The notes: a model not told the origin generated them from the letters alone. A DNA stretch of 64,000 nucleotides from Caulobacter sp. UNC358MFTsu5.1 (GCF_000712075.1 NZ_JONW01000009.1:124001-188000), one strand, 5' to 3'. Shown: positions 30,473 through 39,375, counted from the stretch's first letter. Program-made: numbers and translations.

Positions 30473-31765
30473 TCAGACCCCGCCTGATCCTTCAACCCCG
30501 CCGGCGCCCACAACCTTGCGGATGGCCGCCGTCAGGAGCGCCAGGTCGGCGTCCGGTGTCGTGAAGGCCGGGGTCAGGTACACGGTCCTGCCCATCGGCC
30601 GGATCCAGGCGCCCTCGGCCGCGAAGGCGTCGCACAGGGCGCCGACGGCCACGGGCGCGTCGAACTCCACCACCCCGATCGCGCCCAGCACCCGCACGTC
30701 GACCACCCCCGACGCGGTGCGGACCGGTTCCAGCCCCGCCGCCAGGGCCGCCGACACCCGCGCCACGTCGGCCCGCCAGGCGCCGTCCTCGAACAGGTCC
30801 AGCGAGGCGTTGGCGGCCGCGCACGCCAAGGCGTTGCCCATGTAGGTGGGCCCATGCATCAAGGCCGCCCCGGCGTCGTCGGACCAGAAGGCCTCGAACA
30901 CCCGGCGCGAGGCCACGGCGGTCGACAGCGGCAAGGTCCCGCCGGTCAGGGCCTTGGACAGGGTGACGATGTCGGGCTCGACGCCCGCCGCCTGCATGGC
31001 GAACAGATCGCCGGTGCGGCCGAAGCCGGTGAAGATCTCGTCGAAGATCAGCAGCACGCCGTGCTTGTCGGCCAGGCGGCGCAGGGTCCGCAACACTTCC
31101 GGCGCATGGAACAGCATGCCGCCGGCTCCCTGGACCAGCGGTTCGGTCAGGATGGCGGCGATCTCCCCGCCCCGCTCGGCCAGCAGCGCGTCGAGGGCGG
31201 CCTCGGACGCGGCGTCCACCGGCAGGTCGGCGATCACCTGCGATGGCATCACGCCGGAGAACAGGCTGTGCATGCCCTCCTCCGGGTCGCAGACCGTCAT
31301 CGTCGCCAGGGTGTCGCCGTGATAGCCGCCCCGGAACGACAGGAATTTCGTGCGCCCCGCCCGCCCCTGGTTGATGTGGAACTGCAGCGCCATCTTCATG
31401 GCGATCTCGACCGAGACCGAGCCGGACTCGGCGAAGAACACGTGGTCCAACTCGCCCGGCAGCAGGTCGGCCAGACGCTTGGCCAGGCGATAGGCCGGTT
31501 CGTGGGCCAGGCCGCCGAACATCACGTGCGGCATGCGCTCCAGCTGATCGCGGACGGCGGCGGCGATGTGCGGGTGGTTGTAGCCGTGGCAGGCGGTCCA
31601 CCACGAGGCCAGGCCGTCGACCAGCTCGCGCCCGTCGTCCAGAATCAGCCGCGAGCCCCGGGTCGCCACGACGGGCAGCGGCGGACGCGCCGTCTTCATC
31701 TGGCAATAGGGCCGCCAGACGTGGGCCGCGCCGGCGACGAGCCAGTCGGGACTTTCGGCGGTCAT
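30473..31765 (-). CDS. bioA: Adenosylmethionine-8-amino-7-oxononanoate aminotransferase BioA
   Basis: BioA transfers the amino group of S-adenosylmethionine to KAPA to give DAPA, the third step of the biotin ring pathway. The 430-residue class III aminotransferase has the PLP-binding Lys271 (TLSKALTGGTLPLS), Asp242 (LLIFDEIFTGFGRTG) and the BioA-typical RPYCQMK near the N-terminus and GLASWWTACHGYNHP. It is divergent from bioF with 74 bp between the start codons, so both bio transcripts start there. I found no BioR-type operator (TTATNNATAA-like) in that gap. Confidence 0.97.
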   Translation of the reverse strand: MTAESPDWLVAGAAHVWRPYCQMKTARPPLPVVATRGSRLILDDGRELVDGLASWWTACHGYNHPHIAAAVRDQLERMPHVMFGGLAHEPAYRLAKRLADLLPGELDHVFFAESGSVSVEIAMKMALQFHINQGRAGRTKFLSFRGGYHGDTLATMTVCDPEEGMHSLFSGVMPSQVIADLPVDAASEAALDALLAERGGEIAAILTEPLVQGAGGMLFHAPEVLRTLRRLADKHGVLLIFDEIFTGFGRTGDLFAMQAAGVEPDIVTLSKALTGGTLPLSTAVASRRVFEAFWSDDAGAALMHGPTYMGNALACAAANASLDLFEDGAWRADVARVSAALAAGLEPVRTASGVVDVRVLGAIGVVEFDAPVAVGALCDAFAAEGAWIRPMGRTVYLTPAFTTPDADLALLTAAIRKVVGAGGVEGSGGV

Positions 31766-31839
31766 GGCGCGATCCTTCGTTGCCTAGAGCGGGCGCACTG
31801 CCTATGCCCTCCCGCTGCGGGGGGCAAACAGGAACCGTG

Positions 31840-32994
31840 ATGCACAGTCTGGACACCTACGCCGCCGACAAGATCGAGCGCCTGGAGGCCGCCAGCCTGC
31901 TGCGCCGCCTCAAGCCCACCCGGCGCTCGGCCGGGGCGTTCGTCGAGCGCGACGGCCGCAAGCTGCTGTCCTTCTCGTGCAACGACTATCTGGGCCTGGC
32001 CCATCACCCGGCGGTCAAGGCCGCCGCCCAGGCCGCCATCGAGACCCACGGGGCCGGCTCGGGCGCCTCGCGGCTGGTGACCGGCGACCATCCGCTGCTG
32101 TCGGAGCTGGAAGGCCGGCTGGCGCGGCTGAAGGGAACCGAGGCCTGCGTGGTGTTCGGTTCGGGCTACCTGGCCAACACCGGCGTCATCCCCACCTTCG
32201 CCGGCAAGGGCGACATCGTCTTCGTCGACGAGCTGGCCCACGCCTGCATCTGGGCCGGGGCCCAGCTGTCGGGCGCCCGGATCGTCCCGTTCGCCCACAA
32301 CGACAGCGACCACCTGGCCGCCCTGCTGGCCGAGCACCGCTCGAGCGCGCGCCACGCCATCGTCGCCACCGACGGGGTGTTCTCGATGGACGGCGACATC
32401 GCCCCGCTGGACTGGCTGTCGGCGGTCTGCGAGGCCAACGACGCCTGGCTGCTGTCGGACGACGCCCACGGCGTCGGCGTCCTGGCCGAGGGCAAGGGTT
32501 CGGCCGCCCTGTTCCCCGAGGCCCAGATCCCGCTGCAGATGGGCACCCTGTCCAAGGCCCTGGGCTCGTACGGCGGCTATGTCTGCGCGTCCCAGGCCGT
32601 GGTCGACCTCCTGAAGACCCGGGCCCGCACCCTGGTCTACACCACCGGCCTGCCGCCGGCCGCCGCCGCCGCCGCCCTGGCGGCGCTGGACATCATCGAG
32701 GCCGATCCGGCCCTGACCGCCCTGCCCCTGGCCAAGGCCCGCGCCTTCACCGAGGCGGTCGGCCTACCGCGCGCCGCCAGTCCCATCGTGCCGGTGATCA
32801 TCGGCGAGGCCCAGGACGCCCTGGACGCCTCGCGCGCCCTGGAGGCCGAGGGCTTCCTGGTCGTCGCCATCCGCCCGCCCACCGTGCCGGCCGGCATGGC
32901 CCGCCTGCGCATCGCCTTCAGCGCCGAGCATCCCGACGACGAGATCGCCCGCCTGGCCGAACTGGTGAAGCCCTACGTCAAGGCGGCCGCCTGA
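31840..32994 (+). CDS. bioF: 8-amino-7-oxononanoate synthase BioF
   Basis: BioF condenses pimeloyl thioester with alanine to make KAPA. This 384-residue alpha-oxoamine synthase has the PLP Lys239 (GTLSKALGSYGGY), the Asp/His pair in LLSDDAHGVGVL (~205-215), NDYLGLAHHP (48-57) and GSGASRLVTGDHPLLSELE. The ATG at 31840 follows AGGAACCG and gives MHSLDTYAADK. An earlier in-frame ATG would add ~20 unrelated residues. The stop overlaps the bioD start by one base (TGATG), so the two are translationally coupled. Confidence 0.97.
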   Translation: MHSLDTYAADKIERLEAASLLRRLKPTRRSAGAFVERDGRKLLSFSCNDYLGLAHHPAVKAAAQAAIETHGAGSGASRLVTGDHPLLSELEGRLARLKGTEACVVFGSGYLANTGVIPTFAGKGDIVFVDELAHACIWAGAQLSGARIVPFAHNDSDHLAALLAEHRSSARHAIVATDGVFSMDGDIAPLDWLSAVCEANDAWLLSDDAHGVGVLAEGKGSAALFPEAQIPLQMGTLSKALGSYGGYVCASQAVVDLLKTRARTLVYTTGLPPAAAAAALAALDIIEADPALTALPLAKARAFTEAVGLPRAASPIVPVIIGEAQDALDASRALEAEGFLVVAIRPPTVPAGMARLRIAFSAEHPDDEIARLAELVKPYVKAAA

Positions 32995-33668
32995 TGCCGG
33001 CCCTGTTCGTCACCGGCACGGGCACCGACATCGGCAAGACCTATGTCAGCTGCGCCCTGATCCGGGCGCTCCGGGCCAAGGGCGCGGTCGTCGACGCCTT
33101 CAAGCCCGTGGTCAGCGGCTTCGATCCCAAGGACGCGGCGGCCAGCGACCCGGCCCGCCTGGCCGCCGCCCTGGGCGCGCCCGGCGACGTCTTCCGCATC
33201 GCCCCGCGCCGCTACCGCGCTCCGCTGTCGCCCAACATCGCCGCGCGGCTGGAGGGCGACACGCTCAGCCTGGACGACATGGTCATCGACGCCGTGGCCC
33301 GCGCCGCCGAGGTCCGCGACGGCCTGCTGCTGGTCGAGGGGGCCGGCGGGGTCATGTCGCCCCTGACCGACGGCGAGACCAACCTGGACATGATCGCCGC
33401 CCTGGGCGCGCCGGTGCTGCTGGTGGCCGGCTCGTACCTGGGCACGATCAGCCACGTCCTGACCGCCCTGGTCGCCCTGCGCGCCGCCAGGGTCCCGGTC
33501 GCCGCCGTGGTGATGAGCGAGAGCCTCGACGCCCCCAACCTGGACCAGACGGCCCAGGCCCTGACGCCGTTCCTGGACGGCGCGCCGCTGTTCCTGGCCC
33601 CGCGCGGCGACGCCTGGGACGCCGGCGCCCTGGCCGACCACCTGCTCAACGCCCTGGGGACCTCATGA
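32994..33668 (+). CDS. bioD: Dethiobiotin synthetase BioD
   Basis: BioD closes the ureido ring of dethiobiotin from DAPA, CO2 and ATP. The 224-residue protein has the P-loop at 8-16 (GTGTDIGKT), the conserved FKPVVSG segment, PLSPNIAARLEG, and the catalytic VEGAGGVMSPLTDGETNLD. The length fits the family. The ATG overlaps the bioF stop, and the stop overlaps the start of the following oxidoreductase by four bases. With bioA and bioF it covers three consecutive biotin steps; bioB is not in the window. Confidence 0.97.
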   Translation: MPALFVTGTGTDIGKTYVSCALIRALRAKGAVVDAFKPVVSGFDPKDAAASDPARLAAALGAPGDVFRIAPRRYRAPLSPNIAARLEGDTLSLDDMVIDAVARAAEVRDGLLLVEGAGGVMSPLTDGETNLDMIAALGAPVLLVAGSYLGTISHVLTALVALRAARVPVAAVVMSESLDAPNLDQTAQALTPFLDGAPLFLAPRGDAWDAGALADHLLNALGTS

Positions 33669-34573
33669 CCTCGCGCATCGCCCCGCTCCGCATCGCCATG
33701 ATCGGCCTGGGCGACATCGCCCGGAAGGCCTACCTGCCCGTGCTGGGTCCACGTCCCGACCTCGACCTGGTCTTCGTCACCCGCGACGCCCGGACCCTGG
33801 TCGAGCTGGGCGCCGCCTGGCGGGTCGCGCGCCTGCACGCCGAACTTGACGCGGCCCTGGCCGAGGGCCTGGACGGCGCCCTGGTCCATGCGGCGACGGC
33901 CGCCCATCCCCAGATCGTCCGCCGCCTGCTGGAGGCCGGCGTGCCGACGATGGTCGACAAGCCCCTGGCCGACAACGCCGCCGACAGCGAGGCCCTGGTC
34001 GACCTGGCCGAGACGCAAGGCGTCTCGCTGATGGTCGGCTTCAACCGCCGCTTCGCCCCGGTCTATCGCGACGCCGCCGCCCTGAAGCTGCCGCTGGCGG
34101 TGATGCAGAAGAACCGCGCCGATCAGGCCGACGAGACGCGCCGCGTGGTGTTCGACGACTTCATCCACGTGATCGACACCCTGCGGTTCCTGGCGCCGGG
34201 CGCCGGCGAGGCGCGGGTGCACGGGCGGGTCGTGGACGGCCTGCTGGAACACGTGGCCCTGTCGCTGTCGGGCGGCGGGCGCGACGCCCTGGGGATCATG
34301 AACCGCACCAGCGGGTCGAACGAGGAGACCCTTGAGGTCTCGGGCGCCGGCGCCAAGCGGCGGATCGTCGACATGGCTCAGGTGATCGACCAGGGCTCCC
34401 AGGATCACCTGGCGCGGCGCGGCGACTGGACCTCGGTGGGCCGCCAGCGCGGTTTCGAGGGCCTGTGCGAGCACTTCCTGGGCGCCGTGCGCGAGGGGCG
34501 CCGCCTGTCGGCGTTGGATGCGCTGGAGACGCATCGGTTGTGCGAGACGGTGGTGCGGGAACTGGGATCGTAG
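33665..34573 (+). CDS. Gfo/Idh/MocA family oxidoreductase
   Basis: This 302-residue protein has an N-terminal Rossmann domain (MIGLGDIARKAYLPVLGPRPDLDL, residues ~11-34 in part) and the DKPLADN motif, the family's EKP-like signature with the catalytic Lys. A C-terminal alpha/beta domain contains GFNRRFAPVYRDA. Such enzymes oxidise or reduce sugars, inositols or related compounds with NAD(P). The ATG overlaps the bioD stop by four bases, so it is translated from the bioFD transcript. No biotin role is known for this family, so whether it takes part in the pathway or merely shares the operon is open. Confidence 0.85.
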   Translation: MTSRIAPLRIAMIGLGDIARKAYLPVLGPRPDLDLVFVTRDARTLVELGAAWRVARLHAELDAALAEGLDGALVHAATAAHPQIVRRLLEAGVPTMVDKPLADNAADSEALVDLAETQGVSLMVGFNRRFAPVYRDAAALKLPLAVMQKNRADQADETRRVVFDDFIHVIDTLRFLAPGAGEARVHGRVVDGLLEHVALSLSGGGRDALGIMNRTSGSNEETLEVSGAGAKRRIVDMAQVIDQGSQDHLARRGDWTSVGRQRGFEGLCEHFLGAVREGRRLSALDALETHRLCETVVRELGS

Positions 34574-34589
34574 GCTTCGCGCGCCGCGC

Positions 34590-34916
34590 CTAACGGGACT
34601 GAAGCCGTCGGCCTATCCACAGGGCTGCCGCCACGAACCCGAGCGACGCCGCCGCCAGCCAGATGAGATCGACGGCGCCGTAGACCGCAACGCTCAGCGG
34701 CTCCGCGGCGAACGCGGCCCAGTGACCTGGCGGGCCATATCGTCCTCCCCAGACGAAGAGGAACCCGCTGCTGGCCAGCGATGCGAAGTTCCACGCACAC
34801 CAGCCGATCGACAGGCCGCAGACGGCGAGAACGGCCAACCATTCGCCCCAGCCGTATCGCAGATAGGCGTACAGGGCGTCCGGCCAGCGGCGCTTCGGTT
34901 CGGTGGCTGAACCCAT
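34590..34916 (-). CDS. Small membrane protein of unknown function
   Basis: This 108-residue protein has an amphipathic N-terminus (PKRRWPDALYAYLRYGWGEW) and three probable membrane helices (LAVLAVCGLSIGWCAWNF, the SVAVYGAVDLIWLAAASLGF region and the overlapping GFVAAALWIGRRLQ). It ends in a basic tail. The family is not recognised. It begins 1 bp after the AraC-type regulator stop on the same strand, so it is probably the downstream gene of that unit. Base composition and codon use are ordinary for the region. Confidence 0.55.
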   Translation of the reverse strand: MGSATEPKRRWPDALYAYLRYGWGEWLAVLAVCGLSIGWCAWNFASLASSGFLFVWGGRYGPPGHWAAFAAEPLSVAVYGAVDLIWLAAASLGFVAAALWIGRRLQSR

Positions 34917-34917
34917 C

Positions 34918-35730
34918 CTAAGCCGTCTTCCGCCACGCCGTCGGCGACAGGCCGAAGGCCCGCCGGAACGTGGCGTTGAAGTGCGAGATGTCGTTGAAGC
35001 CCACGTCGAAGGCGATGCGCGTGACGGGCTCGGCGGTGTCGGTCAGGCGGTCGGCGGCGGCCCGCAGGCGCGCGCCGATCAGGTACTGGCGCGGGCTCTC
35101 GCCGGTCATGGCCCGGAACAGGCGGATGAAGTGGAAGCGGCTGACCTGGCCCATGGCCGCCAGGCTGTCCAGTTCGCAGGGCTCGGCATAGGCCTCGTCC
35201 AGGTGCCGGATCACCTCGCGGATGCGCCGCCGCTCGGTCCCGACGGGCGCGACGGGACGCGTGTCGCGGCCCAGGGCCAGGGCGCGGGCGGCCAGGTCGA
35301 TCACCTCCTCTTCGCCCAGGCGCAGCCCGCCGGCCGCGCGGCGCACGGCGCCGTACAGCGGCGCGGTCTCGCGCGACGGGGCCAGGGCCGAGATCGCGAA
35401 GTCGGCGTCGTCCAGGCCGCAGTCGTTGGCGACCTCGGCCAGGAGGTCCGGATGCAGGGCGATCACCGCCCGGCGATTGCCGGCGGCGTCCAGGTGGCGG
35501 CAGTCGAAGGCCTCGCCGGCGTTGCCCAGCAGGATCGCGCCGGGCTTGGCCTGGGCGCGGCCATGGCGGCCGGCGTAGTCGAAGGTCCCCGCCACCACAA
35601 CGCCGATGACCGGACCCGCATAGCACTTGCCGATCGGGGCCCTGGCGTCGGTGGCGCAGCGCGCCTCGCCGGCGCCGTACAGCGGCGAGCGGGCGGGCAA
35701 GGCGGGGCCGTGGGACTCGACACGAAACAT
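34918..35730 (-). CDS. AraC family transcriptional regulator
   Basis: This 270-residue regulator has an N-terminal ligand-sensing region with several Cys residues (GEARCATDARAPIGKCYAG) and a C-terminal AraC/XylS domain with two helix-turn-helix units. The first is in DSLAAMGQVSRFHFIRLFRAMTGESPRQYLIGARLRAAADRL (in part) and the second in ITRIAFDVGFNDISHFNATFRRAFG-like sequence. I chose the ATG at 35730 (MFRVESHG) because GGAGG precedes it. It is divergent from the membrane protein gene at 35848, which it may control. Confidence 0.85.
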   Translation of the reverse strand: MFRVESHGPALPARSPLYGAGEARCATDARAPIGKCYAGPVIGVVVAGTFDYAGRHGRAQAKPGAILLGNAGEAFDCRHLDAAGNRRAVIALHPDLLAEVANDCGLDDADFAISALAPSRETAPLYGAVRRAAGGLRLGEEEVIDLAARALALGRDTRPVAPVGTERRRIREVIRHLDEAYAEPCELDSLAAMGQVSRFHFIRLFRAMTGESPRQYLIGARLRAAADRLTDTAEPVTRIAFDVGFNDISHFNATFRRAFGLSPTAWRKTA

Positions 35731-35847
35731 GCAGGCGCCTCCGTCGGGGTGCGCGGCCATAGAACCCGTCCGGAGGCCGAAGCGCAACAAACCCCAAGCC
35801 ATGCGCCGGAGGCCGAGCCAAGTTCGGAACGTTCAACGGGAGGGATC

Positions 35848-36615
35848 ATGAACCGCGACGGCGCACTCTACGGCTCGGGCGCCATGGCGCTGGGGATCAT
35901 TGGCCTGGGCTTCGGCGACTTCGCCCTGCAATGGCAACCCGTGCCCGAGGGCGCGCCCGGCCGGCATGTCCTGGCCCTGGCCAGCGCGGCGCTGATGCTG
36001 GTCCTGGGCGCCGGCGTCCTGTGGTCGCGCACCGCCCGTCTCGCCTCGGCGGCGTTGGCCGTGGTCTATCTGGGCTGGGTCGCCCTGCACGGCCCCGAGG
36101 TCGCCGCCGCCCCGACTCGGGTCGCCTCGTGGCTGGGCGTGGCCGAGACCCTGTCGCTGTCGGCCGGCGGCCTGGCCCTGTTCGCGATGTCGGGCGGGAC
36201 GCCGGACGCCCGGCTGCGGCTGGCCGTGCGGCTGATCTACGGCGTCTGTCCGCTGGTCTTTGGCCTGAGCCATTTCGCCTATGCCGACTTCACCGCCAAG
36301 ATGGTGCCGGGCTGGATCCCCTACCCGCTGTTCTGGGCCTATGCGACGGGGACAGGCCACCTGGCGGCCGGCCTGGCGATCCTGTTCGGGGTGGCGTCGC
36401 GGCCCGCGGCCACCGCGCTGACGGCGATGATGGCGTGCTTCGTGGTGATGCTGCACATCCCGCGCGTCATGGCCTCGCCCGGCAGCCATCTGGAATGGAC
36501 GATGACGGCGGTCGCCCTGTCGCTAACCGGCGCGGCCTGGGCCCTGCGCCAGGCCTTGCCGCCGTCGCAGCCGTCAGGCGCTCTTGCGTTCGACCGTGTC
36601 GGCCTCGACCGCTAG
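35848..36615 (+). CDS. DoxX-like polytopic membrane protein
   Basis: This 255-residue hydrophobic protein has about seven membrane segments. The second half resembles DoxX-type sequences (HFAYADFTAKMVPGWIPYPLFWAYATGTGHLAAGLAIL, shown in part; later CFVVMLHIPRVMASPGS), including the conserved Pro-Tyr and Gly-rich turns. The function is unknown. The ATG follows GGGAGGGATC. It is divergent from the AraC-type regulator. Its last 42 bases overlap the end of the desaturase gene on the opposite strand, so the two coding sequences are antisense to each other there. Confidence 0.75.
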   Translation: MNRDGALYGSGAMALGIIGLGFGDFALQWQPVPEGAPGRHVLALASAALMLVLGAGVLWSRTARLASAALAVVYLGWVALHGPEVAAAPTRVASWLGVAETLSLSAGGLALFAMSGGTPDARLRLAVRLIYGVCPLVFGLSHFAYADFTAKMVPGWIPYPLFWAYATGTGHLAAGLAILFGVASRPAATALTAMMACFVVMLHIPRVMASPGSHLEWTMTAVALSLTGAAWALRQALPPSQPSGALAFDRVGLDR

Positions 36616-37743
36616 GACCGGCGCGCCGCCGGCGCGGGCGAACAGCTTGGCCAGGGCCACGAACAGGCCCTTCTCCTCGACCCGGTGATAGGGCGAGGTC
36701 GCCGCCAGCCGGGCCGACAGCCGCGCATGGGCCTTGCCCAGGTTGTGGTACGGCAGGCGCGGCAGCAGGTGGTGCAGGGCGTGGTAGCGCAGGCCGACCG
36801 GCGCCCACAGGAACGGCAGCAGGGCCGGCGGCGGCACGTTGACCGAGTCCAGGAACTGCTCCTCGAAGCTCATCATCTCGCCGTCGTTGTGCCAGTAGTG
36901 GGCCGCCAGGGTCCGCAGCTGGTTGACGAAGGTGGCCAGCGAGAACAGCACGAACCAGGTCGCGACCACGCGGACGGGCACGAAACCGGCGACCGTCGCG
37001 GCGGCCACGCCCCAGCACCACAGCCAGCAGCCGATCTCCTGGGCCAGCCAGTCGGGCCGCGTCCTGTCGTTGTCCTCGCGCACGAAGTCGGGATTGATCA
37101 CCAGGGCCGACAGCTTGGTCCTGACGAAGCGGCGCACGGGCGGGACCACGAACGACAGCGGGACCAGGACGCCCGAGCGCAGGATCACGCCCAGCGGGGC
37201 CAGCAGCGAGATCGCCGTGAACAGGCCCAGCTTGAACGGCGAATAGCGGCCCAGCGGCAGGTATTCCGGGTCCTTGGCGGTGCCAAAGCGATGCTTGGCG
37301 TGGTGCAGGTTGTGCACGCCCTCGTACATCATCGACGGCGTCATCAGCGGCACGCCGACCAGCAGGTTCCAGCCCAGGCGGAAGCCCGGCACGTCCTTGG
37401 GCCGCAGGTGGCTGATCTCGTGGATGAACGACAGGCCGCGATAGATGGCCAGCAGGCCGACCAGGCCGGCGGCGATGACGATTCCGGGATGGCCGGCCGT
37501 CGCGGCGATCCACAGGCCGCCCCAGGCGGCGGTCGCGGTCAGGGCCAGGTCCAGCCAGTAGATCCGGCGGTCGGGCGCCGTCAGGTCGGCGGTCAGGCCG
37601 TGGGCCTGGCGCACCAGGCCGCCCTCGTCTTTCTGGGGTTGTCCCACGGTCTTCTCAATCCCCGATTCCGACTCGAGCGCCTCGACGCGCTTGCCTTCCG
37701 CGCCCCCGAGGTGGCGCGCCGCCCTTCGAAATTCAATGGCCAT
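36574..37743 (-). CDS. Fatty acid desaturase family protein
   Basis: This 389-residue di-iron membrane desaturase shows the three histidine boxes in order: HEISHL, HNLHHAKH and YHALHHLLPRLPYHNLG. Four hydrophobic helices sit between them. It probably introduces a double bond into membrane lipid acyl chains or modifies a related lipid. The ATG at 37743 (MAIEFRRAARHLGG) is the only ATG before the conserved region; a TTG at 37776 is less likely. The N-terminal ~60 residues are charged and poorly conserved. It is convergent with, and overlaps by 42 bp, the DoxX-like gene. Confidence 0.85.
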   Translation of the reverse strand: MAIEFRRAARHLGGAEGKRVEALESESGIEKTVGQPQKDEGGLVRQAHGLTADLTAPDRRIYWLDLALTATAAWGGLWIAATAGHPGIVIAAGLVGLLAIYRGLSFIHEISHLRPKDVPGFRLGWNLLVGVPLMTPSMMYEGVHNLHHAKHRFGTAKDPEYLPLGRYSPFKLGLFTAISLLAPLGVILRSGVLVPLSFVVPPVRRFVRTKLSALVINPDFVREDNDRTRPDWLAQEIGCWLWCWGVAAATVAGFVPVRVVATWFVLFSLATFVNQLRTLAAHYWHNDGEMMSFEEQFLDSVNVPPPALLPFLWAPVGLRYHALHHLLPRLPYHNLGKAHARLSARLAATSPYHRVEEKGLFVALAKLFARAGGAPVLAVEADTVERKSA

Positions 37744-37848
37744 ACGGACGAAAGGCGTCCACCAGGGATAAACCAAAACGGCCGGCGCCGAAACGCCGAC
37801 CGTTGTCGCAGCCGGACGCGGCGCCGATCGCCCTGTTTGAAGGCTCGG

Positions 37849-38112
37849 TCAGCCCAGCGCCTTGAGGACGAAGGCCGCCCAGGTCATGGAGGGCTCGAGA
37901 TCGCCGCTCATCAGCTTGCGCTTGGGCGGCGCGCGGAACCGGTCGTTGATCCAGTCGCGGATCGCGAGGTCCAGGCTGTTGGCCCCTACGCCGATCTGAG
38001 CCAGCGTCTCGTCAGGGCCCGGCGGATCCTCCCGAAGGTCGCGCGCGCGCACGAAGAGGGCGACGCCGACGACGAGGACCTCCTCGTCGGTGGGACCCGC
38101 GGACTCGGCCAT
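37849..38112 (-). CDS. Small hypothetical protein
   Basis: This 87-residue, mildly acidic soluble protein has no signal or membrane segment. The sequence is partly helical, with VLVVGVALFVRARDLRED near the start and SLDLAIRDWINDRFRAPP in the middle. I do not recognise a family. The GANSLDLA stretch looks a little like an acyl carrier protein attachment motif, but the spacing and the rest of the fold do not fit. It is monocistronic, between the desaturase and ssb. Confidence 0.5.
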   Translation of the reverse strand: MAESAGPTDEEVLVVGVALFVRARDLREDPPGPDETLAQIGVGANSLDLAIRDWINDRFRAPPKRKLMSGDLEPSMTWAAFVLKALG

Positions 38113-38249
38113 CCCTGATCTCCTCGCAAGGGGAGCCCGCGGGTCAGGCCGACAGGCCTGGCGCGTCCCCGGAAGCCAGGATCACCAGGGGGACCGGTTC
38201 CAGCAGTGGCCCAGCCCACCGCGCGGTCGTGAGAAAGCGCACACGAAAA

Positions 38250-38277
38250 AGCGGCCGGCTCCCGGGAACCGGCCGCT
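38250..38277 (-). terminator. Rho-independent terminator of ssb
   Basis: On the minus strand AGCGGCCGG and CCGGCCGCT pair around a ten-base loop, followed by TTTTTCG. It lies 28 bp after the ssb stop. Confidence 0.88.
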
Positions 38278-38304
38278 GTTCGAGCTCTGGCGTCGCGACG
38301 ACGC

Positions 38305-38817
38305 CTAGAACGGGATTTCGTCGTCCAGGTCGGCCGAGAAGCTTTCGCGCGGGCCGCTGGGCTGGCTGCGCGGCGCGCCGCCGCCGAACCCACCGCCGCC
38401 GCCGCCGCCGCCGCCGGCGTAGCCTTCGTCATAGCCGCCGCCCGCCGACGCGCCGGCGCCGTCGCCGCGACCGCCCAGCATGGTCAGTTCGCCGCGGAAC
38501 TTCTGCAGCACGATCTCGGTGGAGTACTTCTCCTGGCCCGACTGGTCGGTCCATTTGCGGGTCTGCAGCGAGCCCTCGATATAGACCGTCGAGCCCTTGC
38601 GCAGGTAGCTCTCGGCCACCTTCACCAGGTTGTCGTTGAAGATCACGACGCGGTGCCACTCGGTCTTTTCCTTGCGCTCGCCGCTGGTGCGGTCGCGCCA
38701 GCTCTCCGAGGTGGCAATGCGCAGGTTGGCGACGCGGTCGCCGGAGCCGAGGGAGCGGATTTCGGGGTCGGCGCCGAGGTTGCCGACCAGAATGACCTTG
38801 TTGACGCTGCCCGCCAT
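38305..38817 (-). CDS. ssb: Single-stranded DNA-binding protein
   Basis: This 170-residue SSB protects single-stranded DNA in replication and repair. It has an OB-fold (residues ~4-110, [19 protein letters not shown]...), a glycine-rich flexible linker with a run of nine glycines, and the acidic partner-binding tip ending DLDDEIPF. The length is normal. A LexA-type box (GTTC-N7-GTTC) lies 88 bp upstream of the ATG, so it should be induced in the SOS response. A strong terminator follows the gene, so it is monocistronic. Confidence 0.97.
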   Translation of the reverse strand: MAGSVNKVILVGNLGADPEIRSLGSGDRVANLRIATSESWRDRTSGERKEKTEWHRVVIFNDNLVKVAESYLRKGSTVYIEGSLQTRKWTDQSGQEKYSTEIVLQKFRGELTMLGGRGDGAGASAGGGYDEGYAGGGGGGGGGFGGGAPRSQPSGPRESFSADLDDEIPF

Positions 38818-38904
38818 GGGAAGACCTTCGTTCTCGCCCGGCGACCCAACGCGCCGGAATCTGGCCCGGACGTTAACGACCTATCAACGCCGAACGCAAG
38901 GTTT

Positions 38905-38919
38905 GTTCCACAAATGTTC
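38905..38919 (-). promoter_or_regulatory. LexA (SOS) box upstream of ssb
   Basis: GTTCCACAAATGTTC matches the alphaproteobacterial LexA site GTTC-N7-GTTC exactly. It overlaps a perfect 10-bp inverted repeat (TTGTTCCACA at 38903-38912 and its complement at 38921-38930). The site is in the promoter region of ssb. Confidence 0.85.
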
Positions 38920-38969
38920 CTGTGGAACAAGAGCGGTTATCCACCGCCCTCTTCCTCCGGCCCTCCCCG

Positions 38970-39359
38970 TTACTGGGGCGGCATGGCCCCCGGGACCGCC
39001 AGGCGGCCGTCGCCCGTGCGGACCAGCGACATGAACCGGGCGCCTTCGTAGGTGTCGCCCAGATAGATGCCTTCCTTCTGCAGGAAGATGAACTTGCCCT
39101 GGTAGGCGCCGGTCATCTCGCGGCTGGGGCTGCCCAGGCGCACGAAGCGCAGGCGCATGCCCTCCAACTCGGCCGCGCAGAGCTCGAGACTGGGCACGTT
39201 GCGGGCCACCGGGTTGAACTTCAGCGTCCCGTCCTTCTGTTCGATCACGTGCATGCAGACGCCGGCCTCGAACGGGGCCTTGGTCTGCTTCTCGCAACCG
39301 CTCAGGCCGACAACGGCGGCGGCGGCGACGAGCGAGAGGGCGACGACGGGAAGGCGCAT
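38970..39359 (-). CDS. Lipoprotein of unknown function
   Basis: This 129-residue protein has a lipoprotein signal (MRLPVVALSLVAAAAVVGLSGCEKQ; lipobox LSGC, Cys22). The short mature domain holds two further cysteines (ICMH-like GVCMHVIEQ and LELCAAELEG), which could form a disulfide in the periplasm. The family is not recognised. It lies 16 bp downstream of the gene at 39376 on the same strand, which has a related pattern of paired cysteines, so the two probably form one unit. Confidence 0.65.
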   Translation of the reverse strand: MRLPVVALSLVAAAAVVGLSGCEKQTKAPFEAGVCMHVIEQKDGTLKFNPVARNVPSLELCAAELEGMRLRFVRLGSPSREMTGAYQGKFIFLQKEGIYLGDTYEGARFMSLVRTGDGRLAVPGAMPPQ

Positions 39360-39375
39360 GGGTCTTGGACTCTCT

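Noticed and set aside
31766..31839. BioR operator in the bioA-bioF gap
   Set aside because: No TTATNNATAA-like palindrome is present.
37849..38112. Possible acyl carrier protein (GANSLDLA)
   Set aside because: The conserved DSL serine context is wrong (NSL), the helix spacing does not fit and no fatty-acid or polyketide gene is coupled.
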